The notes under the pieces were generated by a model, which was not told where the DNA came from, searched no databases, and saw only the letters and a program-made list of their open reading frames with translations. From Heliorestis acidaminivorans (lineage in GTDB: Bacteria > Bacillota > Desulfitobacteriia > Heliobacteriales > Heliobacteriaceae), in the NCBI RefSeq assembly GCF_008933955.1, contig NZ_WBXO01000001.1, positions 248,001 through 312,000 of the forward strand: 64,000 bases of DNA. Direction: 5' to 3'. The position numbers and the translations under genes were made by a program. Of the stretch, positions 52,573 through 62,484 are shown one piece after another. Every line of letters begins with the position of its first letter. Position 1 is the stretch's first letter.

Positions 52573-54696
52573 TTACAAGAGAGTTCCTACATCAAGAATC
52601 AATGAAACTTGACCGTTGCCTAAAATCGCAGCTCCTGCGATACCACAAATGCCTTGTAGTAGTTTGCCAGGTGATTTGATGACAATCTCTTGCTGACCAA
52701 TTAAAGAATCGACAATTAGTCCCGCCTTCTTTTCTCCTTTACGTACTACAACAACGTAAAGTTCTTCTGTATGAGTACCTGCACGAGGTACTTCAAGGAC
52801 TTGATCAAGACGTACTAAAGGAAGTACTTGACCTCGTAGTAAAACTACTTCTTGATTCTGTACTTTCTTAATATGTCCTTGTTCAATGCTTGTTGTCTCA
52901 TCAATAGCACCTAAAGGTATAGCATAAATTTCATCGCCCACATTGACTAGGAGCGCTTGAATTATAGCAAGGGTCAAGGGTAGTCTAATTTTGAATTTTG
53001 TACCTTTGTTGATTTGTGTCTCTATCTCTACTGAACCACTTAATGATTCTATTTTGGTTCTTACAGCATCAAGACCTACACCGCGCCCTGATATATCAGA
53101 TACTTGCTCAGCTGTTGTAAATCCTGCCATCCATATTAAGTTTACCGCACCCTGTTCGTCTAATTGTTCTGCTTCTTTGGCAGTAATTAATCCTTTTTGA
53201 ATCGCTTTGTTTTTGAGTTTTCCAGCATCAATGCCTCGACCATCATCTTCTACTTCAATAACTACGTTGTTACCTTCATGTTTGGCTACAAGACGTAGTA
53301 CTGCTTCTACAGGCTTGTTCATTTGACGACGAACTTCTGGTTGCTCCACACCATGATCAATTGCATTTCGTATCAAATGTACGAGGGGGTCGCCAATCTC
53401 ATCAATTACTGTGCGATCTAGTTCAGTCTCTTTGCCTTCTATGATTAAGTTTATCTCTTTGCCTAATTCTTTGGCCAAGTCACGAACCATGCGAGGGAAA
53501 CGGTTAAATACTTGTTCAATAGGAACCATTCGCACTTTCATCACAACGGTCTGTAGATCTGTTGTAATGCGATCAATGTGCTCTATGGTCTCATTAAGCT
53601 CAGCAAGATCACTGGTTGTAGAGATTTGCTCTAGTCTGGTCTTACTAATTACTAACTCACCAACAAGGTTCATTAAGTTGTCAAGTCGCTCAATATCAAC
53701 TCTAACTGTAGGACTAATCTTCGTCTTCTTAACAGTCTCTTTGCCTGTAGCTGTCTTTATTTCTTGTTTTTGACTATCTCTCTTATCTTCTATATGTACT
53801 ACTTCAAGTTTTTCTTCTACAGCTACTGCATTATCTAAAAATTCATCCTTAGATAATTCTTGACCTTTTTGAGTTTGTACTTCATCAATATTAATATCTG
53901 TGATTGACAAGACTTCTACTTCAGCTATACTTTCCAGTGTTTTTATAACTTCTTCTTTGCTGTCAGGGGTCACTACCACTACTTGGAATGTACGATCAAA
54001 TTTTTCCTCTTCAAGTTCTTGCGCCGTTGGAACTGACTTGATAATTTCGCCTGCTTCTTCTAGATTACGGAAGACCATGAAGGTTCTAGCAGCTTTCATG
54101 ACACAACTTGCGTCTAGCTGTACATTAATATGGTAAGCTTGCAGTTGTTTGCGATCAGCTTCTCGAAGGATTGTTAAATCGTACTGGTTGATATTAAAGG
54201 AAGCTAAGAGCTCTTCATTTTGCTGATTTTCTCTCTCTTCCTCTTCTTGTAATATCTTTGTCAGGTTCTCTTTAGGTTCTATAATCTTCTTTACTTTCTT
54301 CTCTTCTCTATCTAGTTCCCCAGTGCCAGCTAATCGCAATAATTGAATTAGTTCTTCCCCATTACCTTTATTATCGCCACCACTTACAATGGCATCTACC
54401 ATGTTTTCTAGGGAGTCTAAACACTTAAAAAGCAAGTCTACTACCTTTGTTGTTACTGCTGATGGTGAACCTCTCAAGTTTGATAAAACATTCTCCATCT
54501 CATGGGTAAGTTCGGCTATGCCTTCAAAGCCCATTGTTGCTGACATTCCCTTGAGCGTATGAGCTGAACGAAAAATTTCGTCCAAAACTGCAACGTTATG
54601 AGGGTTATCTTCGAGCTCGAGAATCTTCTGATTTAATGTTTGAAGGTGTTCCCGCGATTCTTCTAAAAACATATCAAGGTATTGGGACATATCCAT
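52573..54696 (-). CDS. cheA: Chemotaxis histidine kinase CheA
   Basis: Phosphorylates CheY and CheB. Domains: HPt P1 with the phosphorylated His in RSAHTLKGMS (about 46), a long variable P2 region (110-335) that may hold two CheY-binding units, P3 dimerisation (VDIERLDNLMNLVGELV), P4 ATPase (LIRNAIDHGVE, EVEDDGRGI, GRGVGLDAV), and P5 CheW-like domain. 707 residues from the ATG at 54696, which has GGAGGT nine bases upstream; the GTG at 54705 abuts that site. Confidence 0.96.
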   Translation of the reverse strand: MDMSQYLDMFLEESREHLQTLNQKILELEDNPHNVAVLDEIFRSAHTLKGMSATMGFEGIAELTHEMENVLSNLRGSPSAVTTKVVDLLFKCLDSLENMVDAIVSGGDNKGNGEELIQLLRLAGTGELDREEKKVKKIIEPKENLTKILQEEEERENQQNEELLASFNINQYDLTILREADRKQLQAYHINVQLDASCVMKAARTFMVFRNLEEAGEIIKSVPTAQELEEEKFDRTFQVVVVTPDSKEEVIKTLESIAEVEVLSITDINIDEVQTQKGQELSKDEFLDNAVAVEEKLEVVHIEDKRDSQKQEIKTATGKETVKKTKISPTVRVDIERLDNLMNLVGELVISKTRLEQISTTSDLAELNETIEHIDRITTDLQTVVMKVRMVPIEQVFNRFPRMVRDLAKELGKEINLIIEGKETELDRTVIDEIGDPLVHLIRNAIDHGVEQPEVRRQMNKPVEAVLRLVAKHEGNNVVIEVEDDGRGIDAGKLKNKAIQKGLITAKEAEQLDEQGAVNLIWMAGFTTAEQVSDISGRGVGLDAVRTKIESLSGSVEIETQINKGTKFKIRLPLTLAIIQALLVNVGDEIYAIPLGAIDETTSIEQGHIKKVQNQEVVLLRGQVLPLVRLDQVLEVPRAGTHTEELYVVVVRKGEKKAGLIVDSLIGQQEIVIKSPGKLLQGICGIAGAAILGNGQVSLILDVGTLL

Positions 54697-54724
54697 TTTG
54701 TCCACACCTCCAAGGTTATCAATC

Positions 54725-55870
54725 TTAACGTTCCCTGATAGATCTTGTGATCTCGTCGGCTAACTCTGTAAGGGGGGCAACTTTGTCAATATAGCCAGAT
54801 TCGATAGCAACTTTGGGCATTCCATAAACAATACATGTTGATGCATCTTCTGCTATTGTTTTGCCCTGCTGACTTTTTATAAGTTTTATTCCTTCTGCTC
54901 CATCACTACCCATTCCCGTCATGATAACTCCTACTATCTTAGACCAGTAGTTATCTACTACTGATGTCATCATGACATTTACAGAAGGTCTATGTCCACC
55001 TGCGGGTGGTTCTTGGGTTAATCGTACCCACAATTGCTTACCTAGACTAGGTTTTTCTGTCTTTTGAACTTTTAAATGATAGTCACCAGGAGCAATGTAG
55101 ACTACGCCTGGGCGAATCTCTTCATTATGCTCCGCTTCTTTCACTTTAAGAGGAGAGTTGGCATCAAGTCTTTCTGCTAAGGAACGAGTAAAACCAGGCG
55201 GCATGTGTTGTACAACAAGAACTGCTGCGTCTAAATCTCTTGGTAGCTTAGGAATCACTTCGTATAGTGCTTTAGGGCCTCCTGTTGAAGTTCCTATTAG
55301 GATAATTTTGTTTAAACCACCTAGATTATTCGATACTTTTCCTGCATAAGTGTTTGGTTCTTTTGCCTCTGACATAAGTGGAATGGTAATCTTTTTAGTT
55401 GATGGCTTTGGAGAAGGACTTGCTGGTGGTGCTGACCACTTCCTAGGTGCCACAGGTTTTGTTCTAATACGCGCCATAGCTGCTATCTTAATTTTACTTA
55501 GCAGCTCATCACGAACTTTATGAATGTCTAAAGAAATCGTACCTGATGGTTTGGGAATAAAATCAACAGCACCTTTTTGTAAAGCTTGCAGAGTCGATTC
55601 TGCACCTTGTTGTGTCAAGCTAGAAAGCATGATCACTGGTACGGGTTTTTCTGACATTATTTTTTCAAGCGTAGAAAGCCCATCTAAGATAGGCATTTCT
55701 ATATCCATAGTTACGACATCAGGTGATAGCTGCTCAATTTTATGTAGAGCATCTTGACCATTTCGTGCCGTACCTACAACAATCATGCCGGATTCAGCGG
55801 CAATCATATCCGATATTACTTTGCGCATGAAGGCTGAGTCATCAACGACTAATACCTTAATGACTGACAC
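54725..55870 (-). CDS. cheB: Protein-glutamate methylesterase CheB
   Basis: Demethylates receptors in adaptation. Receiver domain with Asp56 (TMDIEMPILDG), a Pro/Lys-rich linker (135-170), and the esterase domain with Ser195 (GTSTGGP), His222 (QHMPPGFTRS) and the later Asp in GMGSDGAEG. 381 residues. GTG start after GGGAGTGA. No cheR lies in the window. Confidence 0.96.
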   Translation of the reverse strand: MSVIKVLVVDDSAFMRKVISDMIAAESGMIVVGTARNGQDALHKIEQLSPDVVTMDIEMPILDGLSTLEKIMSEKPVPVIMLSSLTQQGAESTLQALQKGAVDFIPKPSGTISLDIHKVRDELLSKIKIAAMARIRTKPVAPRKWSAPPASPSPKPSTKKITIPLMSEAKEPNTYAGKVSNNLGGLNKIILIGTSTGGPKALYEVIPKLPRDLDAAVLVVQHMPPGFTRSLAERLDANSPLKVKEAEHNEEIRPGVVYIAPGDYHLKVQKTEKPSLGKQLWVRLTQEPPAGGHRPSVNVMMTSVVDNYWSKIVGVIMTGMGSDGAEGIKLIKSQQGKTIAEDASTCIVYGMPKVAIESGYIDKVAPLTELADEITRSIRER

Positions 55871-55967
55871 GCGATCACTCCCAGTCGATTTGGGATAGCT
55901 AAATTATTATCCGCAATATTAAGATCTTCCACATTGCTAAGTTTTTTTCCTGCCCTTTTTGTAGGCT

Positions 55968-56855
55968 TTAACCAAAAAAGCTTTTCATCCGTCCAAAAAG
56001 TCGACTCAACGTACCTTTATTATCTGCTTTTACAGCTACATTACACAGGTTAGCGGCCAAACGTGAAATAGCTAGCGAAGCTGAAGAATTTTCATAGTGC
56101 AGATAAAATGGTTTTTGGATTTTTACGGATTTTGAAACGACAGGATCGTCTGGAATATAACCCATGACGTTCAATTCTCGATTTAGAAATTTCTTTGAAG
56201 CTATAAGTAATTTTTGAGATACGTCGTTTCCTTCTTTTTCGTTTTCTATTTTGTTTACTACAAGTGATATAGGCTTCTTTTTTTGTACCATTTCTACAGA
56301 CTTGATAAGCCCGTAGGCATCTGTAATAGCCGTTGGTTCTGGTGTCGTTACAACGATCAATTCGTCTGCAGCATAAATATAAGATAGTACATTCTTTGAT
56401 ATCCCTGCACCTGTATCTATTAATAATATGTCTACTGTTCCATCTAGTTCAGAAAGACCTTCGATAAAACGATCAAGCTCCTGTGCGCCTAAGTTAGCCA
56501 ACTCAACAATACCTGATCCACCTGAGATGAGTCCAATTCCTTTAGGGCCTTTGCAGATGACTTCAGATAGTTTTTTTTCGCCCCTGATAACGTGGTATAG
56601 ATTATGCGGTGGAACTTTGCCAAGTATTACGTCTACATTGGCCATTCCCATATCAGCATCTAGAATAAGTACTCTTTGACCATAGTCAACAAGAGCTAGG
56701 CCAAGGTTAAGTGTTAAGTTGGTTTTACCTACACCGCCTTTGCCACTTGATATACATATAATCCGAGTAGGCGATTCTTCACCTGCAATTTCAAATTCTA
56801 CTTGTTGTCGCATATTTTGCATCATGATGCGAAGTTTTTCTGCTTGATCTTTCAT
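55968..56855 (-). CDS. flhG: Flagellum site-determining ATPase FlhG (YlxH, MinD-like)
   Basis: A ParA/MinD family ATPase controlling flagellar number and placement with FlhF. Deviant Walker A SSGKGGVGKTNLTLNLG near 45-60, DADMGMANVD, LIDTGAGIS and a C-terminal amphipathic helix. About 295 residues. The ATG at 56855 overlaps the flhF stop (ATGA) and has AGGCGAAGG upstream. Confidence 0.95.
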   Translation of the reverse strand: MKDQAEKLRIMMQNMRQQVEFEIAGEESPTRIICISSGKGGVGKTNLTLNLGLALVDYGQRVLILDADMGMANVDVILGKVPPHNLYHVIRGEKKLSEVICKGPKGIGLISGGSGIVELANLGAQELDRFIEGLSELDGTVDILLIDTGAGISKNVLSYIYAADELIVVTTPEPTAITDAYGLIKSVEMVQKKKPISLVVNKIENEKEGNDVSQKLLIASKKFLNRELNVMGYIPDDPVVSKSVKIQKPFYLHYENSSASLAISRLAANLCNVAVKADNKGTLSRLFGRMKSFFG

Positions 56856-58057
56856 ACCTTCGCCTCTCCACAAATAAGTTTCGCTATTTTGCGGGAATCG
56901 GCAATTTCCATATCATCAGGCACATTTTGCCCTGTTGTTATATATGAGACAGGTTTGTGTGTTTTGTGAAGAATATTAAGAATTGCTCCATAGTGATTTG
57001 TTTCGTCTAGTTTGGTGAAGAGAAAGCGATTAATGTTTAATGAAGAGAATCTCTCTATAATCTGTTCTAAATCGGCGTATTTGGTAGTTAAAGATAAAGC
57101 TAGCATTACTTTTGAGCCTGGACAGGCATCTACAAAAGCTTTTAATTCTTCTATTTGTTCTTTGTTTTTATGACTTCTTCCGGCTGTGTCTACAAGGATT
57201 AGCTCCTTATCACGGTTTCGATCAATCGCTGTTTTTAAAGCTTCAGGTGTAAATACAACTTCTACAGGTACACCAATTATCTCACCAAAAGTTTTTAGTT
57301 GTTCAACAGCGGCTATTCTGTAAGTGTCTACAGTAATTAACCCAACCTTGCGTTTATCAACAATAGAGAATGTTGCGGCTAGTTTGGCTACCGTAGTTGT
57401 TTTTCCTACACCTGTTGGTCCTAGCAAAATAAAAACTTCTTGTTGTCGTTGATCTGAGGAAAGAATCGGCTTTGGTGTACCTAAGAGTTCTACTACTTTA
57501 TCGTATAATTTTTCTCTGATAACGCTAGGGTTTTCTTTGCACTTCTCCCCTAACTCATTATAGATTTCAGCGATCAATGTTTCTGCAATCGTAGGTTCAA
57601 CATCATTCTTAATCAATTGTTCTTCAATTTGTTGTAATTCTACGGGCAGATCTTTTTTTTCTTTATTTAATGTATGAAGAATCTCGCCCATCATTGTTTT
57701 TAGTTCTTTTATTTCCACTTTAACACCATCATCATTTGTTTTAGTGGAAAATAACGTCTTAGGATCGATTAATGGCTCTTCTTTGCTCTGTTTTATTGTC
57801 TCTTCTTCTTGTAATGAAGCGAGTACTTCCATAGTTTGAATGTTATTTTTGGTAGATGGCACTGTTTTTTTGGTGATTCCCTTGGCAACATTTTCAATAG
57901 CACCTGTAACTTCAAACATTTCTCTCGTGAAAAAGCCTAGAAGGCCTCCTTCTTTTACCTTGCGGGTATGCAGAATTACAGCATCATGACCCATCTCTGA
58001 TTTCATCTTTGTCATAGCTTCTTGCATTGTTTTGGCAACAAAACGCTTTACACGCAC
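56852..58057 (-). CDS. flhF: Flagellar placement GTPase FlhF
   Basis: An SRP-type GTPase that recruits early flagellar parts to the site of assembly. N-terminal basic B domain (1-110), an N domain, then G domain with LLGPTGVGKTTTVAKLA, DTYRIAAVEQLKT, LVDTAGRSHKN and TKLDET. 401 residues. GTG start three bases after the flhA stop region. Paired with flhG as in most polar or patterned flagellates. Confidence 0.96.
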   Translation of the reverse strand: MRVKRFVAKTMQEAMTKMKSEMGHDAVILHTRKVKEGGLLGFFTREMFEVTGAIENVAKGITKKTVPSTKNNIQTMEVLASLQEEETIKQSKEEPLIDPKTLFSTKTNDDGVKVEIKELKTMMGEILHTLNKEKKDLPVELQQIEEQLIKNDVEPTIAETLIAEIYNELGEKCKENPSVIREKLYDKVVELLGTPKPILSSDQRQQEVFILLGPTGVGKTTTVAKLAATFSIVDKRKVGLITVDTYRIAAVEQLKTFGEIIGVPVEVVFTPEALKTAIDRNRDKELILVDTAGRSHKNKEQIEELKAFVDACPGSKVMLALSLTTKYADLEQIIERFSSLNINRFLFTKLDETNHYGAILNILHKTHKPVSYITTGQNVPDDMEIADSRKIAKLICGEAKV

Positions 58058-58060
58058 CGT

Positions 58061-60121
58061 CTAGCTCACCATCCCAACTGTTTGAATTTCATAGGTTGTT
58101 CCTACTTCGTTATAAGATAAAACAGTCAATTGGGGAACCACTCTTTCTGTTAGTCGTTTGAAATAGAGGCGAACAATAGGGGCACAAAGAACAATCGGTT
58201 GATAGCCCATTTGAGAAACTCGTTCTACTTCGCTAGCTAAAGAAGTAAGCATTCTCTGAGCTTCTGTTGGATCAAGAGCCAGATAAGTTCCATGCTCAGT
58301 CTGTTGAATTGATTCTCGAATCTGATTTTCTAATGCAGGATCAAGAGCAATGACAGAGAGTTGGTTCGTTCCTGGCACAACGTAAGCTTTTACAATTTGG
58401 CGTGCTAAAGCTTGCCGAGCGTATTCTATGAGAACATCGCTATCTTTGGTCAATCTTGCATTATCTGCCAAGGCTTCCATGATAGTGACAAGATCTCGAA
58501 TTGGCACTCTTTCTTTTAATAAGCCTGCTAATACTTTTTGTAATTCTCCAATAGTCATTAAATCTGGTATAAGTTCTGACACAACAGCAGGGTGGCTTTG
58601 CTTTACATGATCGACCAGTGATTGTACGTCTTGACGACCCATAATCTCATGAGCATGTGACTTAATCACTTCTGTTAAGTGTGTTGCAACTACACTTGGT
58701 GGATCAACAACTGTATATCCTGCTAATTCTGCTTGATCTTTTATGTCAGTTGTAATCCATTTTGCTGGTAATCCAAAAGCAGGCTCCACTGTATCTATAC
58801 CGGAAATTGTATCATCTTCAAATCCAGGCGACATGGCTAAATAGTGATCTAATAATAATTCGCCAGAAGCTACTTCTACTCCTTTTATTTTGATAGAGTA
58901 TGTATTAGGCTTCAATTGCATGTTATCTCGCAAGCGAATTGGTGGTACAACAAGACCTAGTTCTAAAGCGCATTGTCTTCTGATCATAATCACGCGGTCC
59001 AGTAGATCGCCCCCTTGTTGAGCATCTACTAGTGGTATTAAAGCGTAGCCCATTTCTAACTCTAAAGGATCTACATTGAGTAAGGAAATAACATTTTCTG
59101 GCTTTTTGATCTCTTCTATCTCTTCTTCCTGAGCCTTTTCTACTTCTGAGACTGCCGTTCTATCTTGCGCTTTTTTCATTTGGTAGCCCAAGACTGCTAG
59201 AAGTATGCTCATGGTAAAAAGCGGAAGAGGTGGCAAGCCAACAATACCAAGTAGAGCAAGTAAACCAGCAGCGATAAAAAGTACTTTCGGTCTTTGGAAA
59301 AACTGTGAAGTAATATCTTGACCTAAATTTCCTTCTGATGCCGCTCTCGTTACTATAATACCTGTGGCAATAGAGATGATCAGAGCGGGAATTTGTGTTA
59401 CGAGACCATCACCGACGGTAAGTAAGGTGTAAACGCTGGCTGCTTCACCTATAGACATACCTCTTTGAAGAACACCGATGATAAAACCACCGATGATATT
59501 AACAATAACGATAACAATACCTGCAATAGCATCGCCTTTAACAAACTTGGTAGCACCATCCATGGCACCGTAAAAGTCTGCTTCTCGTTGTATATCTTTA
59601 CGCCTTTGTTTGGCTTCACTTTCGTTAATCAAGCCTGCATTCAGATCTGCATCAATAGCCATCTGTTTACCAGGCATGGCGTCTAGGGTAAATCGAGCTG
59701 CTACTTCTGCAACCCGTTCTGAGCCTTTAGTAATGACAATAAATTGAATAACGACAAGAATTAAAAAGATAATAAATCCAACAATAACAGAACCGGCTAA
59801 CACAAAAGAACCGAATTTGGCAATGACTTCACCAGCATAACCATCGAGAAGAACAAGCCTTGTAGAAGAAACGTTAAGTGCTAATCGAAAAAGTGTCGTA
59901 ATCAAAAGTAAAGAAGGAAAAATAGAAATCTCTAAAGTACCTTTGATAAACATAGCCGTTAAGAGAATCAACATAGCAATCGTAATGTTAAAGATCAGTA
60001 GCATGTCTAACAGAATGGGGCTCAGGGGGATGATCATCATGATAACGGTCGTCAGAACAGCGACAGCAACTAATATATCTGAGTATCGAAATGATGGGCT
60101 CGACGCTTCTGTTTGGGCCAT
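58061..60121 (-). CDS. flhA: Flagellar export gate protein FlhA
   Basis: Export gate component that energises substrate entry and docks chaperones. Eight N-terminal transmembrane helices (about 17-320), the FHIPEP-type cytoplasmic loop with SERVAEVAARFTLDAMPGKQMAIDADLNAG, and the four-subdomain C-terminal domain to residue 686. The length is standard. Between flhB and flhF, in canonical order. Confidence 0.97.
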   Translation of the reverse strand: MAQTEASSPSFRYSDILVAVAVLTTVIMMIIPLSPILLDMLLIFNITIAMLILLTAMFIKGTLEISIFPSLLLITTLFRLALNVSSTRLVLLDGYAGEVIAKFGSFVLAGSVIVGFIIFLILVVIQFIVITKGSERVAEVAARFTLDAMPGKQMAIDADLNAGLINESEAKQRRKDIQREADFYGAMDGATKFVKGDAIAGIVIVIVNIIGGFIIGVLQRGMSIGEAASVYTLLTVGDGLVTQIPALIISIATGIIVTRAASEGNLGQDITSQFFQRPKVLFIAAGLLALLGIVGLPPLPLFTMSILLAVLGYQMKKAQDRTAVSEVEKAQEEEIEEIKKPENVISLLNVDPLELEMGYALIPLVDAQQGGDLLDRVIMIRRQCALELGLVVPPIRLRDNMQLKPNTYSIKIKGVEVASGELLLDHYLAMSPGFEDDTISGIDTVEPAFGLPAKWITTDIKDQAELAGYTVVDPPSVVATHLTEVIKSHAHEIMGRQDVQSLVDHVKQSHPAVVSELIPDLMTIGELQKVLAGLLKERVPIRDLVTIMEALADNARLTKDSDVLIEYARQALARQIVKAYVVPGTNQLSVIALDPALENQIRESIQQTEHGTYLALDPTEAQRMLTSLASEVERVSQMGYQPIVLCAPIVRLYFKRLTERVVPQLTVLSYNEVGTTYEIQTVGMVS

Positions 60122-60200
60122 CTAACTCTTCCTTTCCCCTTTCGTCACCATGATGGGAAAAATTTATTATTAATCTTGTGCACTAAAAAGCGATATGACT

Positions 60201-61280
60201 TTAGGCCTTTTTTTGTTTCATTCTAAAAACGAAAGCAAAAACTTCAGCGACTGCTTGGAATAGGTCCGCTGGTATCTGATCGCCTACTTCGACAGTTCGA
60301 TAAAGAGTTTGCGCCAGTGGTTTATCTTCCACCATTGGTATTCCATGTGTTTGAGCAACTTCCTTTATTTTTTGAGCCAGAAAATCTTGTCCTTTGGCAA
60401 TGACTCGAGGTGCTGCCATTGAGTTTCCGTCGTATTTTAGGGCTATGGCAAAGTGCGTTGGGTTCGTAATTACTACATCAGCTTGAGGCAATTCTTGCAT
60501 CATGCGACGCATGGCCGCTTCTCTCATCCTTTGACGAATCTTACTACGAATCTGTGGATCCCCTTCTGCTTGCTTATGTTCATCTTTTACTTCTTGTTTA
60601 CTCATCTTTATGGACTCTTCGTGAGAATAACGCTGATACCATAAGTCAATGGCGGCCACAAAAAGCAGTAACAAAGCAACTCGCCAGCCTACATCAAATC
60701 CTATATTGGCAATGATAGCTAGAGCTGTGGTTACATCCATTCCCATCATTTTGGGAAAAGTGTGTAAATTCTCCATAATTACCATGTATGCGATATAGCC
60801 AACAAAGCTTACTTTCAAAATTGATTTGACTAACTCAACGAGTGCTCTTTTTGAAAAAATTCTTTTAAATCCTGACAGAGGGTTGATTCTATTCCATTTG
60901 ACTTTTATAGCTTCCGTAGAAAACAAAAAGCCTACCTGTAGATAACTTGCCGTTAATCCAGCAGCCATAGCTACTAGTAAAAAAGGTGCTACCAACAGTG
61001 AGGCTAGTATCGTGATATCTAATCCAACAGAAAAAACAGTAATTGGTGTAATTTCTGTACCTGTTAAAACGCCTAAGATGTGAGAGGTTAATCGTTGAAT
61101 TCCATCAATCGTTTGCTGACCCAAAAAGAAAAGGGTAAGAAAAGTAACAAGTAAAATAATTGCAGAGTTTACCTCTTGACTACGGGCAACCTGACCTTTT
61201 TTTCGTGAGTCTTGTCTTTTCTTTGGCGTTGCTTTTTCTGTTTTTTCTCCCGCAAACCATTGGAGATTCCATTTTACCAT
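60201..61280 (-). CDS. flhB: Flagellar export switch protein FlhB
   Basis: Switches export from rod/hook to filament substrates after autocleavage. Basic N-terminus (EKTEKATPKKRQDSRKKGQVARSQE), four transmembrane helices, and the autocleavage site NPTH at 273-276. 359 residues. It follows fliR directly; no FliR-FlhB fusion. Confidence 0.97.
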   Translation of the reverse strand: MVKWNLQWFAGEKTEKATPKKRQDSRKKGQVARSQEVNSAIILLVTFLTLFFLGQQTIDGIQRLTSHILGVLTGTEITPITVFSVGLDITILASLLVAPFLLVAMAAGLTASYLQVGFLFSTEAIKVKWNRINPLSGFKRIFSKRALVELVKSILKVSFVGYIAYMVIMENLHTFPKMMGMDVTTALAIIANIGFDVGWRVALLLLFVAAIDLWYQRYSHEESIKMSKQEVKDEHKQAEGDPQIRSKIRQRMREAAMRRMMQELPQADVVITNPTHFAIALKYDGNSMAAPRVIAKGQDFLAQKIKEVAQTHGIPMVEDKPLAQTLYRTVEVGDQIPADLFQAVAEVFAFVFRMKQKKA

Positions 61281-61307
61281 GGCTGGTCAATCCTTTATTG
61301 ATTCTAC

Positions 61308-62111
61308 TTATTGACGAACAATAATGGATAAAAAGCCTTCTACATTGGACAGCGTAATCGCAAAGAGGTAATTTAGACTCTCTATGTAAAAAGGAATTAA
61401 TACCCATAAGAAGAAGATGCCGACACCAATTTTCAGAGGTAAACCGACAACAAAAATGTTGAGCTGAGGAACTGTACGAGCCATGATTCCCAGAGCAACA
61501 TCGGTAATTATAGTGACACCTAGAATGGGAAGGGCAAGTTGAAGCGCAATAAGAAAAGTACTTACAAACAAATGAACAATATAAGCCGCAATACTTCCTG
61601 ATAACTCTGCTGTAAAAGGACCTGTTCCTACAGGAATTAATCGAAAACTATCTGCTAGAACTTGAATGATTAGGAGATGTCCATCAGCAAGAACAAAAAA
61701 GAGTAAGCCAATCATTTGAAGAAAAAGGCCTGTCATTGGCACTTGTGTTCCCCAGAGCGGATCAGCAACGTTAATAATACCAAAACCTAATTGGTAATCA
61801 ATAAACTGACCAGCCGTCATGATAGCAGCAAAAAGTAGCTGGAAAATAAATCCAATGGTTAATCCAATAACAACTTCCTGGGTTATTGTAACGGTAAAGT
61901 GAAAAAGATCAGTTGGCACTTCTGGATAGCTACTCGCTGGCATGGCTAAAAAAAGCGTTAAGGCAACAAAGAAAGCAAATCCAATCTTGGCATAATTATT
62001 AAAGCCCGGTGTATTGAAAAGAGGAGCCATCACCAGAATACCAGCAACCCTGGTCATCATCATCAACAATATATCTAGATGAACCAGAAATTGGGAGATG
62101 ACCGTTTCCAC
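61308..62111 (-). CDS. fliR: Flagellar biosynthetic protein FliR
   Basis: Integral membrane part of the FliPQR export core. 267 residues with about six hydrophobic helices, RVAGILVMAPLFNTP near the start, and GFIFQLLFAAIMTAGQFIDYQLGF in the middle, typical of the family. GTG start after AAGGGA. Confidence 0.96.
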   Translation of the reverse strand: METVISQFLVHLDILLMMMTRVAGILVMAPLFNTPGFNNYAKIGFAFFVALTLFLAMPASSYPEVPTDLFHFTVTITQEVVIGLTIGFIFQLLFAAIMTAGQFIDYQLGFGIINVADPLWGTQVPMTGLFLQMIGLLFFVLADGHLLIIQVLADSFRLIPVGTGPFTAELSGSIAAYIVHLFVSTFLIALQLALPILGVTIITDVALGIMARTVPQLNIFVVGLPLKIGVGIFFLWVLIPFYIESLNYLFAITLSNVEGFLSIIVRQ

Positions 62112-62143
62112 TGGTTAAAATCCCTTTCCCGTAAAATTCTTCT

Positions 62144-62419
62144 TTATCGAATAAATGTATAAAGATGGAGATTCTCAAAAAGGCTACCTGTATATTGAAG
62201 CATGTTTTCTAGCAACCAAGGACCAAGTATAAAAATAATGAGAAAAACACCTATAATTTTCGGTACAAATGCGAGGGTCGCTTCTTGTATCTGTGTTGTA
62301 GCCTGAAATAAACTTACAGCCAAACCAATTAACAAGCTTCCCGCTAAAACCGGTGTGCCAATTATCAATACAGCAGTTAGAGCATCACGAGCAAGCTGAA
62401 TTACAATATCTTGTGGCAA
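62144..62419 (-). CDS. fliQ: Flagellar biosynthetic protein FliQ
   Basis: A 91-residue protein with two transmembrane helices; family motifs LIGLAVSLFQATTQIQEATLAFVPKI. The TTG start lies after GGGGAGGG. Part of the helical FliPQR gate. Confidence 0.96.
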   Translation of the reverse strand: MPQDIVIQLARDALTAVLIIGTPVLAGSLLIGLAVSLFQATTQIQEATLAFVPKIIGVFLIIFILGPWLLENMLQYTGSLFENLHLYTFIR

Positions 62420-62484
62420 GATCTTCCCTCCCCTAATGAAAGCAAATTTATTGTTAAAAAGTACTACTCACTTGACAAGGAGGG

